Of a stretch of DNA of 11,878 bases, positions 5,822-11,878 are shown piece after piece. Below the pieces are notes generated by a model. The model was not told the DNA's origin. It did not search any database and saw nothing but the letters and a program-made list of their open reading frames with translations. Each line of letters opens with the position of its first letter. Positions within the stretch are counted from its first letter, which is position 1. This DNA comes from a bacterium (GTDB lineage Bacteria; Spirochaetota; JAHITG01). A program made the position numbers and the translations under genes. The DNA is taken from positions 1-11,878 of the forward strand of contig JAQTRT010000070.1 of the NCBI GenBank assembly GCA_028711675.1. The letters run 5' to 3'.

Positions 5822-6691
5822 TTACCCGAAATAGTGCTTGATCCTCTGGCTCCGGGAAGGATGCTGGAGTTTCTTGATGGCCTTTTTTTCTATCTGACGG
5901 ATCCGCTCTTTGGATAATCCGAATTTCTGGCCGATCTTTTCCAGGGACATTTTCTTGTTCCCGTTGAGCCCGTATCTCAGGTTGATGATGATACGCTCGG
6001 TCTCGGTCAGGGAATTGATGGCCTGGTTCAGGCTGTTCTGCAGGGAGGAGGTGATGACGTCATCCTCGGGTTTCGGGGCGCCGGCATCGGAGACGATGTC
6101 CGAAAGGACACTGGTGTTGTCATTCCCGATAGGGGTTTCCAGGGAGATGTACCCCTGGGTGGCGCTCAGGAGCGTGTTGACCTCTTCGTTCTCCATGTCG
6201 AGCTGGTCCGCGATCTCAGCGGCCGAGGGCGGCCGTTTCAGTTTGCTGGTGAGCTTATTGATGCTTTCTTCGATCTTCCTGACATCGATGGAACGGTTCA
6301 GGGGCAGACGGATGAGACGTGATTTTTCGGCAATGGCCTTTAAGATGGACTGGCGTATCCACCAGACCGCGTAAGAGATGAAATGATAGCCTTTCCGGTA
6401 GTCGAATTTTTCAGCGGCAATGATGAGGCCCAGGTTCCCTTCGTTGATCAGGTCGATGAGGGAGATACCGCTCACCTGGTATTTTTTGGCGATGCTTACC
6501 ACGAAACGCAGGTTGGCCTGGATGAGCTTCTGCTTGGCGATCTCATCACCTTTCATGGCCAGTTTGGAGAGATGTTCCTCTTCCTCCCTGGTCAGAAGGT
6601 TTATCTTGTTGATCTCTTTCAGATACATGGAGAGAATGTCTTCATTAAGGGATTCTTTGATCTTGCTTTTATAATCTTTCTGTAGTTTCAT
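5822..6691 (-). CDS. RNA polymerase sigma-70 family factor, short RpoD type
   Basis: Sigma factor directing RNA polymerase to promoters. At 289 aa it lacks region 1.1 and the long non-conserved insert, the layout of Bacteroidetes-type RpoD. Region 1.2 lies at about 17-50 (DILSMYLKEINKINLLTREEE). Region 2 is at about 55-120, with ANLRFVVSIAKKY, DLINEGNLGLI and the promoter-melting and -10 recognition stretch GYHFISYAVWWIRQSI. Region 3 is at about 125-185 (RPPSAAEIADQL). Region 4 is at about 225-280, with the -35 recognition helix-turn-helix MSLEKIGQKFGLSKERIRQIEKKAI. The C-terminus HPSRSQRIKHYFG matches the usual RpoD ending. All core regions are intact, so this is a primary or group 2 factor; which one cannot be told without seeing other sigma genes. 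AAGGAGG lies unusually far (16 nt) from the ATG. Confidence 0.93.
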   Translation of the reverse strand: MKLQKDYKSKIKESLNEDILSMYLKEINKINLLTREEEEHLSKLAMKGDEIAKQKLIQANLRFVVSIAKKYQVSGISLIDLINEGNLGLIIAAEKFDYRKGYHFISYAVWWIRQSILKAIAEKSRLIRLPLNRSIDVRKIEESINKLTSKLKRPPSAAEIADQLDMENEEVNTLLSATQGYISLETPIGNDNTSVLSDIVSDAGAPKPEDDVITSSLQNSLNQAINSLTETERIIINLRYGLNGNKKMSLEKIGQKFGLSKERIRQIEKKAIKKLQHPSRSQRIKHYFG

Positions 6692-6707
6692 ATCAGCAGA
6701 GCTTGAG

Positions 6708-6714
6708 CCTCCTT
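6708..6714 (-). promoter_or_regulatory. Shine-Dalgarno with unusually long spacing, sigma gene
   Basis: A full AAGGAGG (6714-6708) precedes the sigma-factor ATG by 16 nt rather than the usual 5-9. No in-frame ATG, GTG or TTG lies closer to it. The intervening CTCAAGCTCTGCTGAT could shorten the distance only if it folds. Confidence 0.45.
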
Positions 6715-6723
6715 AAAATACGC

Positions 6724-6752
6724 ATTGTACTATATTAGACAACTTTTTTAAA
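6724..6752 (-). promoter_or_regulatory. Putative promoter of the sigma-factor gene
   Basis: On the minus strand, TTTAAA (6752-6747), a 17-nt spacer and TACAAT (6729-6724) are seen. The -10 is good and the -35 is moderate (4 of 6). The predicted start at about 6717 gives a leader of roughly 26 nt that contains the AAGGAGG. A terminator after the upstream GerMN gene supports a separate transcript. Confidence 0.45.
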
Positions 6753-6771
6753 AAAAAGTTTCAAACCAAAT

Positions 6772-7452
6772 TTAAAAAACAGGCTCCGCGCCTATCCTTT
6801 TTAAGGGGGAGCGGATGGATATATTCTCTGAACTGAAAAAGCTCTTTTCTCTGTGATTAATGAGGATTTTAACGCCTTTGACATTCGGGAACTGCGTGGC
6901 TGTATAAACGATCTGATACAAACGGGCTTGAAGCATGGAGACCCCCACTCCGGATTCGAACTCCTGGCTGAAATCCAGATAAGCCACAGGGCCTTTCATT
7001 TCAGCGTTCAGCAGCCTGACCCGGGCCGGGAAAAGGGATGTGATCCCGGTCTTTTCTTCACGCGTGTCCGGCCCCAGCAGCAGCTGATTGATCGTATCAA
7101 AGAGCGGGGAATCGCTTCCGGGAATGGTCCTGGTCACCTTTACCAGCTTGAGCTTATCCAGGGATTCTACGTACCGGGTAAAGAACAGGTCCACGGTCAG
7201 GGGCGCGGATGCCGGGCGGACCTTCTTTCCGGTCTCCCGGGCCGGGACCCTGACTTTCGAGACGTTTTCTTTTTTCCTTGTTGCCTGTTCATTCGTTCTT
7301 GTTACCTGCAGGCGGGAAATATAGCTTTTCATTTTATTCAGGTTCTTCTTGTTCAGGATTGCCGGGTTCTGGAGAATGATGATCAGGATGATGAGAAAGA
7401 TAATGATCCATAAAAGCAGCCATACGCCGCAACCTGCTCTGCTCCGGGCCAT
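6772..7452 (-). CDS. Membrane-anchored GerMN-domain protein
   Basis: The protein is 226 aa. After a short basic start, residues about 8-28 are a strongly hydrophobic span (VWLLLWIIIFLIILIIIL) with no lipobox cysteine, so it is an N-terminal membrane anchor with the rest outside the cytoplasm. A basic, low-complexity linker runs to about residue 83. The GerMN domain occupies about 85-218: VDLFFTR, then LFDTINQLLLGPD, then AYLDFSQEFESG, then LYQIVYTATQFPNVKGVKILINH. GerMN was named from Bacillus GerM but is widespread in non-sporulating bacteria, often in envelope proteins; its presence does not imply sporulation. The start has a textbook AAGGAGG (7467-7461) 8 nt upstream. It follows the cNMP-binding gene by 38 nt on the same strand and is probably its operon partner. 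Confidence 0.85.
   Translation of the reverse strand: MARSRAGCGVWLLLWIIIFLIILIIILQNPAILNKKNLNKMKSYISRLQVTRTNEQATRKKENVSKVRVPARETGKKVRPASAPLTVDLFFTRYVESLDKLKLVKVTRTIPGSDSPLFDTINQLLLGPDTREEKTGITSLFPARVRLLNAEMKGPVAYLDFSQEFESGVGVSMLQARLYQIVYTATQFPNVKGVKILINHREKSFFSSENISIRSPLKRIGAEPVF
6774..6795 (-). terminator. Intrinsic terminator overlapping the GerMN stop
   Basis: On the minus strand, ATAGGC and GCCTGT form a 6-bp stem (one G-U) around GCGGA, followed by TTTTT. It lies within the last codons and stop of the GerMN gene. Confidence 0.45.
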
Positions 7453-7490
7453 AGTCAGTTCCTCCTTGGTCTGTCAGGTCTATCCAGAAT

Positions 7491-8186
7491 TTATTGATCC
7501 ATGCTTTGCTGGATGATGTTGGAGATCAGTTTTTCCTCGTTCTTTAATTCATACTGCAGGCGGACCATCTGCATGATCTGTGCCATGGTGGCATATCCTT
7601 TCTCCATGAGGATCTGTCCTACGGACTTCTCGACCTTCCTGGCTTTCAGATCTTTCTGGATCTTCAGGACCTCGTTCAGCTGGTTCTCCGTAATGATGCC
7701 GGCCTTATAGAACAGTTCGATCAATTTATACTGTTCCTTGTCGCCTTTTTCCCCTTTGAGAAGGGCGATCTCGTTTTTCAGCTGGATGACCTGTTTCTGA
7801 AGATTAGCGGCCAGTTTGCCTGTGTAATGAAGTCTCTGGGCAATGGCTTTGATGAGATTGATCCCGATCTCGGGATTGGCCTGGATGATGTTGTCGATGT
7901 ATTCAGCCGGGATCACGGTGAACTCCGAATCTTCCAGGGCAGTGATGGTCGCGCTCCGGGCCTTGTTCATGAGAGCTGAGGATTCACCGATGATGGCCCC
8001 GGGTTCGCTGATCTCGGTCAGGAATTCATCATCAATGTACACGCCGCATCTTCCTTTGTTCAGGATATACATGTCGCTGTCCGTGTCGTTCTGGCGGTAA
8101 AGGATTTCACCCTTTTTCAGGTGCTTGATCCTGGTCAGCAGGTTATCTTCTTTACTGTTCTTCCCTTTTTTTATGTAAAAAATCAT
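7491..8186 (-). CDS. Cyclic-nucleotide-binding-domain protein with MshEN-like C-terminal repeats
   Basis: This is a probable cytoplasmic second-messenger receptor. I choose ATG at 8186 (231 aa), preceded by AGAAG about 5 nt upstream; the longer frame from GTG at 8234 would begin next to the promoter -10 and has no Shine-Dalgarno. A cNMP-binding fold covers about residues 18-120: KKGEILYRQNDTDSDMYILNKG and the phosphate-binding cassette GESSALMNKARSAT, with G67, E68 and R77 in the positions that hold the cyclic nucleotide in CAP/PKA-type domains. A coiled coil (about 125-145) follows. Residues about 153-211 contain two repeats, KLIELFYKAGIITENQLNEV and SVGQILMEKGYATMAQIMQM, that resemble MshEN/GspE N-terminal motifs, some of which bind c-di-GMP. 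The first repeat lacks the usual RLG. There is no DNA-binding helix-turn-helix, so it is not a CRP/FNR regulator. Confidence 0.85.
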   Translation of the reverse strand: MIFYIKKGKNSKEDNLLTRIKHLKKGEILYRQNDTDSDMYILNKGRCGVYIDDEFLTEISEPGAIIGESSALMNKARSATITALEDSEFTVIPAEYIDNIIQANPEIGINLIKAIAQRLHYTGKLAANLQKQVIQLKNEIALLKGEKGDKEQYKLIELFYKAGIITENQLNEVLKIQKDLKARKVEKSVGQILMEKGYATMAQIMQMVRLQYELKNEEKLISNIIQQSMDQ

Positions 8187-8236
8187 GATTCTTCTTTTGT
8201 CCTTTTTGCAGATAAAATAATATATTTTGGTCACTC

Positions 8237-8265
8237 ATATTTAATCACAAAACAGGAAATGTCAA
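8237..8265 (-). promoter_or_regulatory. Promoter of the cNMP-binding/GerMN unit
   Basis: On the minus strand, a perfect TTGACA (8265-8260) is followed after 16 nt by TAAATAT. The predicted start at about 8230 leaves a leader of about 45 nt before the ATG at 8186. Confidence 0.45.
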
Positions 8266-8293
8266 CAGGTTTTTGACGAAATTTGCATGTCTC

Positions 8294-8308
8294 CCGGGTT
8301 CAGCCCGG
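8294..8308 (-). terminator. Hairpin after xerD, without a U-tract
   Basis: CCGGG-CTGAA-CCCGG on the minus strand forms a 5-bp all-GC stem about 16 nt after the xerD stop. No T-run follows (GAGACATGC), so it may protect the 3' end or pause polymerase rather than terminate alone. Confidence 0.3.
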
Positions 8309-8324
8309 TCTCCCTCCTGCTTCA

Positions 8325-9215
8325 TCAGCCGCGGGGATGGTACTGGCTGTGGAATGATTTCAAGCGCTGGTAGTTCAGGTGTGTATAGATCTGGGTCGTG
8401 GTAATATTGGAATGACCCAGCAGTTCCTGAATGGACCTCAGATCGGCACCGTTGTTCAAAAGGTGCGTGGCAAAGGAATGGCGCAGGGTATGGGGACTGA
8501 CGTTCTTGCGGATACCGGCCAGCAGAGCGGTACGCTTGATCATTTTCCAGATGCTGATACGCGATAACCGTGTTCCCTGCCGGTTCAGGAAAAGATATTG
8601 TCCGTCCAGCTTGTTCTTCAGCAGCCGGGGCCGAATTTCCCGCAGATACGACTCGATCATGACAGCCGCCTTCCTGCCCAGAGGCACGATCCTTTCCTTG
8701 TCGCCCTTGCCTTTCATCCGGACCATGCGGACTTTTAGATTGATCCCGTCCGTCCGGAGGCCCGATATCTCGGATACTCTCAGACCTGACGAATACATAA
8801 GTTCAATGATGCATTGGTCCCGGCCTTCGGCTCCCTGTTCTGTATCGAATGTTCCCAGCAGCTTCTCCACTTCCTCGAGGCTCATGTATTCCGGCAGGTG
8901 GACCCCTGTTTTCGGGGTTTCCATGGATGCGGCGGGGTTGGTATCGATCAGGTTGTCGAGGAGCAGATACCTGAAAAAATTTTTCAGGGCGGTAATTTTC
9001 CGGGCCAGGGACCTGGCAGAGATGTTCCTTTGTTTCAGGGAATGGATGAAAAGGACCAGGGTCTCAGGCACGACCCGGCGGATATCCTGTATCTGGTTCT
9101 CGTTCAGGAACGTCATGAACTGTTTCAGGTCTAAAATATAGTTATAGATGCTGTTCCTGGCCAGGCCTTTCTCGACAATAAGATAATTGCTGAATCTGTT
9201 GATCAATTCTTCCAT
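8325..9215 (-). CDS. xerD: Tyrosine recombinase XerD/XerC type
   Basis: Site-specific recombinase that resolves chromosome dimers at dif with its partner Xer. The 296-aa length is typical. Residues about 1-85 are the SAM-like core-binding domain (NRFSNYLIVEKGLARNSI, SARSLARKITALKNFFRYL). The catalytic domain holds all active-site residues: R146 (SGLRVSE), K170 (MKGKGDKER), H242 and R245 (PHTLRHSFATHLL), H268 (LLGHSN) and the nucleophile Y277 (TQIYTHL). The start has AGAAGG directly upstream of the ATG, closer than usual. The RHSFATHLL and LGHSNITTTQIYTH motifs and the DTNPA/PKTG linker fit housekeeping XerD better than phage integrases, and no phage genes surround it. XerC or XerH cannot be fully excluded. 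Confidence 0.92.
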   Translation of the reverse strand: MEELINRFSNYLIVEKGLARNSIYNYILDLKQFMTFLNENQIQDIRRVVPETLVLFIHSLKQRNISARSLARKITALKNFFRYLLLDNLIDTNPAASMETPKTGVHLPEYMSLEEVEKLLGTFDTEQGAEGRDQCIIELMYSSGLRVSEISGLRTDGINLKVRMVRMKGKGDKERIVPLGRKAAVMIESYLREIRPRLLKNKLDGQYLFLNRQGTRLSRISIWKMIKRTALLAGIRKNVSPHTLRHSFATHLLNNGADLRSIQELLGHSNITTTQIYTHLNYQRLKSFHSQYHPRG

Positions 9216-9236
9216 ACCTTCTTATTTTCGGAATAA

Positions 9237-9265
9237 ATTGTATAAATACCGGGTAATAAATTCAT
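9237..9265 (-). promoter_or_regulatory. Weak candidate promoter for xerD
   Basis: On the minus strand, TACAAT (9242-9237) is a good -10. ATGAAT (9265-9260) is a poor -35 at 17-nt spacing. The predicted start at about 9230 gives a 15-nt leader containing AGAAGG. Confidence 0.3.
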
Positions 9266-9302
9266 CCTTTTTCCCTTTCCATACCGGTTTCAGAGAAAAG
9301 TA

Positions 9303-9330
9303 TTGACTTTTTATTTATTTTTGGTATTAT
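9303..9330 (+). promoter_or_regulatory. Promoter of the GAF-phosphatase gene, very short leader
   Basis: TTGACT (9303-9308), 16 nt and TATTAT (9325-9330) closely match sigma-70 hexamers. The expected +1 is A9337, six bases before the ATG at 9343, and there is no Shine-Dalgarno. Confidence 0.6.
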
Positions 9331-9342
9331 TCGCAAATATAC

Positions 9343-11685
9343 ATGTTAGAACAGGATATCAAGAATTTAAAAGAAAAGTATAATATTCTCTCCAATTTAA
9401 ATAATCTTCTAAAAGTGAGACTCAAGGCCTATGAAGAACTATCCCGTATTATCAGCATGGAAGAGGATATTGAAACAGCCCTGAACAATACACTGGACCT
9501 GATCCTCGATCTTTTTAATCTGCCTACAGGTTCCCTGATGATCCTGGACAGGACCAAGAAATATATGGCCATCAGCGTGGCCAGGGGGGATAAAGCCGAG
9601 CAGATCAAGGCCATTAAAATTGAGATGGGCAAGGGAATCGCGGGCAAGGTCGCCCAGGATGGAAAATCCCTTGTCATCAATAACGTAGAGCATTCGGAGG
9701 ATTTTAACAGGCGGATCGGCCAGCAGGTGGGGTATGTGCCCAGGAACATACTGTGCGTTCCCATCATCAGCAAGAACATCGTCCACGGCGTGATCGAGAT
9801 CATGGACAAGGCTGATAGTGATTTTAACGACGATGACAAGAACCTGCTGGAATCCATTGCCGGTTCCGTGGCCATCGGGATACTGAATGCTGACCTGTAC
9901 CAGCTGGCTCATTCCACGGTGAACAGGCTTACGACACTGATCGAGGTCTCGAAGATCATCAATACCACCATGGACCTGCAGCAGCTTCTGGACCGCATCA
10001 TGGTGTTTGCCAAGGATGTTTTATCCACAGAGGGCAGTTCCCTGATGCTCCTGGATGAAAAGACCCATGAACTGTATTTTAACGTGACCACAGGCACGGC
10101 CAAGGAAAAGCTGAAAGAGGTGCGTATCCCTTTCGGAAAAGGGATCGCCGGTATCGTGGCTGAAACAGGCAAGGGCGTTATCGTGAATGACGCCGTCAAT
10201 GACCCGCGTGTATTCAAGGAAGCCGACAAGACCACGCAGATGGTGACCAAGAATATACTGGCTGTCCCCATGCGCGTCAAGGACAGGGTGGTCGGCGTCC
10301 TGGAAGCCATCAATTCACTGGAAAAGGATTATTTCGACAATTACGATCTGGAACTGTTCCAGGCTTTTGCGGACCACGCCGGGATCGCCATCTTCAACCG
10401 TGAACTCATACAGAACCTGAGGATTGCCAACCAGGAGATCAACCGGAGCTATAAAGAGATAAAGGCCATGTACGAAATGAGCAACCGGGTCACCAATGAG
10501 ACCAATTTCGACCATCTGTTCAAGATAGCCGTGGAGGTGATCAACAATATCTTCGGCCTGGAAAGGGTCTCCCTCATGCTGTACGACGAGAAAGAGGATG
10601 CCCTCGTGATCAAGGAAGCTGTGGGGATCGAGAAAAAGAACATTCCGGGGATCAGGGTCCGGAGGGGCGAAAAGATATCCGGATTTGTCTTCCAGAAGAA
10701 CGAACCCGTGCTGATCAAGGATATGGAGAACGAACCTGTCTTCGGCCGCAATAAAAAGCTGCGTTACCGGTCAAAGTCCTTTATTTCCGTTCCGTTGAAG
10801 CTGCGGGAAAAGGTGATCGGCGTCCTGAACGTCACGGACCGGATGGACCGGCTGGGTTTTGACGAAAAGGACCTGATCACGTTCATCGCTATCTCCAACC
10901 AGATCGGCAAGAGCTATGAGAATATCATTTATTACAACGAGTTTTTAGAGAAGCAGAGGATAGAAAAGGAACTGGAGATCACACGTGATATCCAGCAGAG
11001 CGTCCTGCCCAAGAAATTCCCTGAATTCATGAATATGGACATATCGGCGGTCAATATCCCGGCCAAGGAAGTAGGCGGCGATTTTTACGATTATATCGGG
11101 ATCGATGACATCATGCATACTTTCCTGATCGCGGACGTGTCCGGGAAAAGCCTTCCGGCCAGCATGTTCATGGCTTTTTCACGCAGTATCACCCGCGTGG
11201 AAGCCTATAACCTCGTTTCCCCTTCCAAGGTGCTGGAAGAATCGAATAAGTATATTTTCAAGGATTCCCAGTCCGGCATGTTCGTGACCATGTTCTATCT
11301 TGTCCTGAACCTCAAGAAGAACTCCATCCTTTTCGGCAGCGCAGGGCATAATGAGCAGCTCCTGTATAAACGGTCAAAGGATGATTTCCTGTATCTGAAA
11401 GTAAGGGGGATCCCTCTGGGAGTCTCCCCGGAAAGCCGATACAATGAAGAGGAGATCCCGTACGAGCAGGGGGATATCCTGGTTCTGTATACGGACGGCG
11501 TGACCGAGGCCATCAATAAGATCGGGGCCGAGTTCGGGCTGGACCGGCTCAAGGAGATCGTCTTGAAGAACAAATCACAGAGCTCGGAGATTATCCGCGA
11601 CAAGATCATGAAAGCCATCGATGATTTCACGCACGGTCTGCCCCAGTTCGACGACATCACCCTGCTGATCATCCGGTTCAAGTAA
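9343..11685 (+). CDS. Triple-GAF PP2C-type (RsbU/SpoIIE) serine phosphatase
   Basis: Probable cytoplasmic sensor phosphatase that dephosphorylates an anti-anti-sigma (STAS) protein in a partner-switching pathway. The 780-aa protein starts with a coiled-coil helix (1-30), then three GAF domains at about 30-187, 195-352 and 370-530. The first two share GKGIAG and NILxVP; the third has a variant (GEKISGFVF, SKSFISVP). A signalling helix, ITRDIQQSVLPKKFPEF, leads into the phosphatase domain (about 545-780). Metal and active-site motifs are intact: EVGGDFYDY (D580), ADVSGKS (D598), AGHN (668-670), YTDGVTEA (D718) and DDITLL (D770, D771). GAF ligands cannot be predicted. No transmembrane segment is seen. 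A RsbW-like kinase gene begins 3 nt after its stop, giving the opposing phosphatase/kinase pair on one transcript. Confidence 0.93.
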   Translation: MLEQDIKNLKEKYNILSNLNNLLKVRLKAYEELSRIISMEEDIETALNNTLDLILDLFNLPTGSLMILDRTKKYMAISVARGDKAEQIKAIKIEMGKGIAGKVAQDGKSLVINNVEHSEDFNRRIGQQVGYVPRNILCVPIISKNIVHGVIEIMDKADSDFNDDDKNLLESIAGSVAIGILNADLYQLAHSTVNRLTTLIEVSKIINTTMDLQQLLDRIMVFAKDVLSTEGSSLMLLDEKTHELYFNVTTGTAKEKLKEVRIPFGKGIAGIVAETGKGVIVNDAVNDPRVFKEADKTTQMVTKNILAVPMRVKDRVVGVLEAINSLEKDYFDNYDLELFQAFADHAGIAIFNRELIQNLRIANQEINRSYKEIKAMYEMSNRVTNETNFDHLFKIAVEVINNIFGLERVSLMLYDEKEDALVIKEAVGIEKKNIPGIRVRRGEKISGFVFQKNEPVLIKDMENEPVFGRNKKLRYRSKSFISVPLKLREKVIGVLNVTDRMDRLGFDEKDLITFIAISNQIGKSYENIIYYNEFLEKQRIEKELEITRDIQQSVLPKKFPEFMNMDISAVNIPAKEVGGDFYDYIGIDDIMHTFLIADVSGKSLPASMFMAFSRSITRVEAYNLVSPSKVLEESNKYIFKDSQSGMFVTMFYLVLNLKKNSILFGSAGHNEQLLYKRSKDDFLYLKVRGIPLGVSPESRYNEEEIPYEQGDILVLYTDGVTEAINKIGAEFGLDRLKEIVLKNKSQSSEIIRDKIMKAIDDFTHGLPQFDDITLLIIRFK

Positions 11686-11688
11686 ATT

Positions 11689-11878
11689 ATGAAAAAGGCA
11701 TATACAATCAAGATCAAGGCCCATACCCGGAATATCGAGGCTGTATCCAATTTCGTGAAAGGGGTCCTGGAAGAAGCACATGTATCAAAGGATATCATTG
11801 ACGAGATCCTTATTTCCGTGGAAGAGTCCGTGACCAATGTCGTGACCCATGCTTACCGGAACGTGCCGAACGGCATCC
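11689..11878 (+). CDS. RsbW-like serine kinase/anti-sigma factor (HATPase), 3' truncated by window end
   Basis: The first 63 codons are visible. They begin MKKAYTIKIKAHTRNIEAV, then a helix (VSNFVKGVLEEAHVSKDIIDEI) and the N-box of the GHKL ATPase fold: ILISVEESVTNVVTHAYRN, with the Mg2+-coordinating asparagine in TNVVTHAY. This matches RsbW/SpoIIAB-type kinases that phosphorylate a STAS antagonist and sequester a sigma factor. The G-boxes lie beyond the window. It begins 3 nt after the phosphatase stop with no Shine-Dalgarno, so translation is probably coupled. Confidence 0.85.
   Translation, partial: MKKAYTIKIKAHTRNIEAVSNFVKGVLEEAHVSKDIIDEILISVEESVTNVVTHAYRNVPNGI

Noticed and set aside
6741..6760. 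AACTTTTTT/AAAAAAGTT palindrome upstream of the sigma gene as a terminator
   Set aside because: The stem is almost all A-T with a 2-nt loop and overlaps the likely promoter; it looks like an A/T-tract rather than a terminator.
6772..7452. GerMN protein as evidence of sporulation
   Set aside because: GerMN domains are widespread in non-spore-formers and no other sporulation gene is present; SpoIIE-like phosphatases are likewise general stress or partner-switching parts.
5746..9230. Shared TTCCGAAAA(A)TAAGA just upstream of the 44-aa ORF and xerD starts
   Set aside because: About 13 bases of A-rich sequence in two places; it may be chance and the spacing to each ATG differs.

Overview
The window is a stretch of ordinary bacterial chromosome with moderate GC by eye and AT-rich intergenic regions. 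It holds eleven protein-coding genes that can be supported, one of them cut at the right edge and one possibly cut at the left edge, plus one lower-confidence micro-ORF. I see no rRNA, tRNA, CRISPR array or transposase. The gene set suggests a Gram-negative-type, possibly flagellated bacterium: a FliG-like protein, an exported M23 peptidase, PilZ and cNMP-binding proteins, XerD, and a RsbU-like phosphatase with a RsbW-like kinase. The sigma factor has the short RpoD layout common in Bacteroidetes and found in other Gram-negative phyla. Spirochaetota or another deep-branching lineage with large signalling families fits best, but the phylum is an inference with low to moderate confidence.

Layout. 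(a) 1-2376 (+): a large protein with an embedded FliG middle/C-terminal-like region, followed by one or two hairpin terminators. (b) 2462-3754 (-): a secreted HEAT-repeat/M23 zinc peptidase. (c) 3755-4085: a regulatory and structural intergenic region with two outward promoters and a 143-nt element bounded by 28-bp inverted repeats and enclosing two hairpins. A diverged copy of one hairpin lies just upstream. (d) 4086-4589 (+): a Nudix hydrolase, convergent with the next unit. (e) 5491 to 4654 (-): a two-gene unit of a 73-aa unknown protein and a PilZ protein. (f) 6691 to about 5611 (-): a short RpoD-type sigma factor and a possible 44-aa protein. (g) 8186 to 6772 (-): a cyclic-nucleotide-binding protein and a membrane-anchored GerMN protein. 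(h) 9215 to 8325 (-): XerD. (i) 9343 onward (+): a triple-GAF PP2C phosphatase and the start of a RsbW-like kinase/anti-sigma factor.

How the genes fit together. Much of the window is signal transduction: a phosphatase/kinase partner-switching pair, a PilZ receptor for cyclic di-GMP, a cNMP receptor and a sigma factor. A regulatory link between the phosphatase/kinase pair and this sigma factor is possible but not shown. The rest is housekeeping (XerD, Nudix) and envelope (M23, GerMN).

The two observations most worth following are the structured inverted-repeat element at 3897-4039 and a recurring promoter geometry. In the latter, sigma-70-type hexamers sit so close to the ATG that four genes (M23, Nudix, the 73-aa gene and the GAF-phosphatase) would be transcribed with leaders of 0-6 nt. 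None of the four has a convincing Shine-Dalgarno, whereas the operon-internal genes PilZ and GerMN do.
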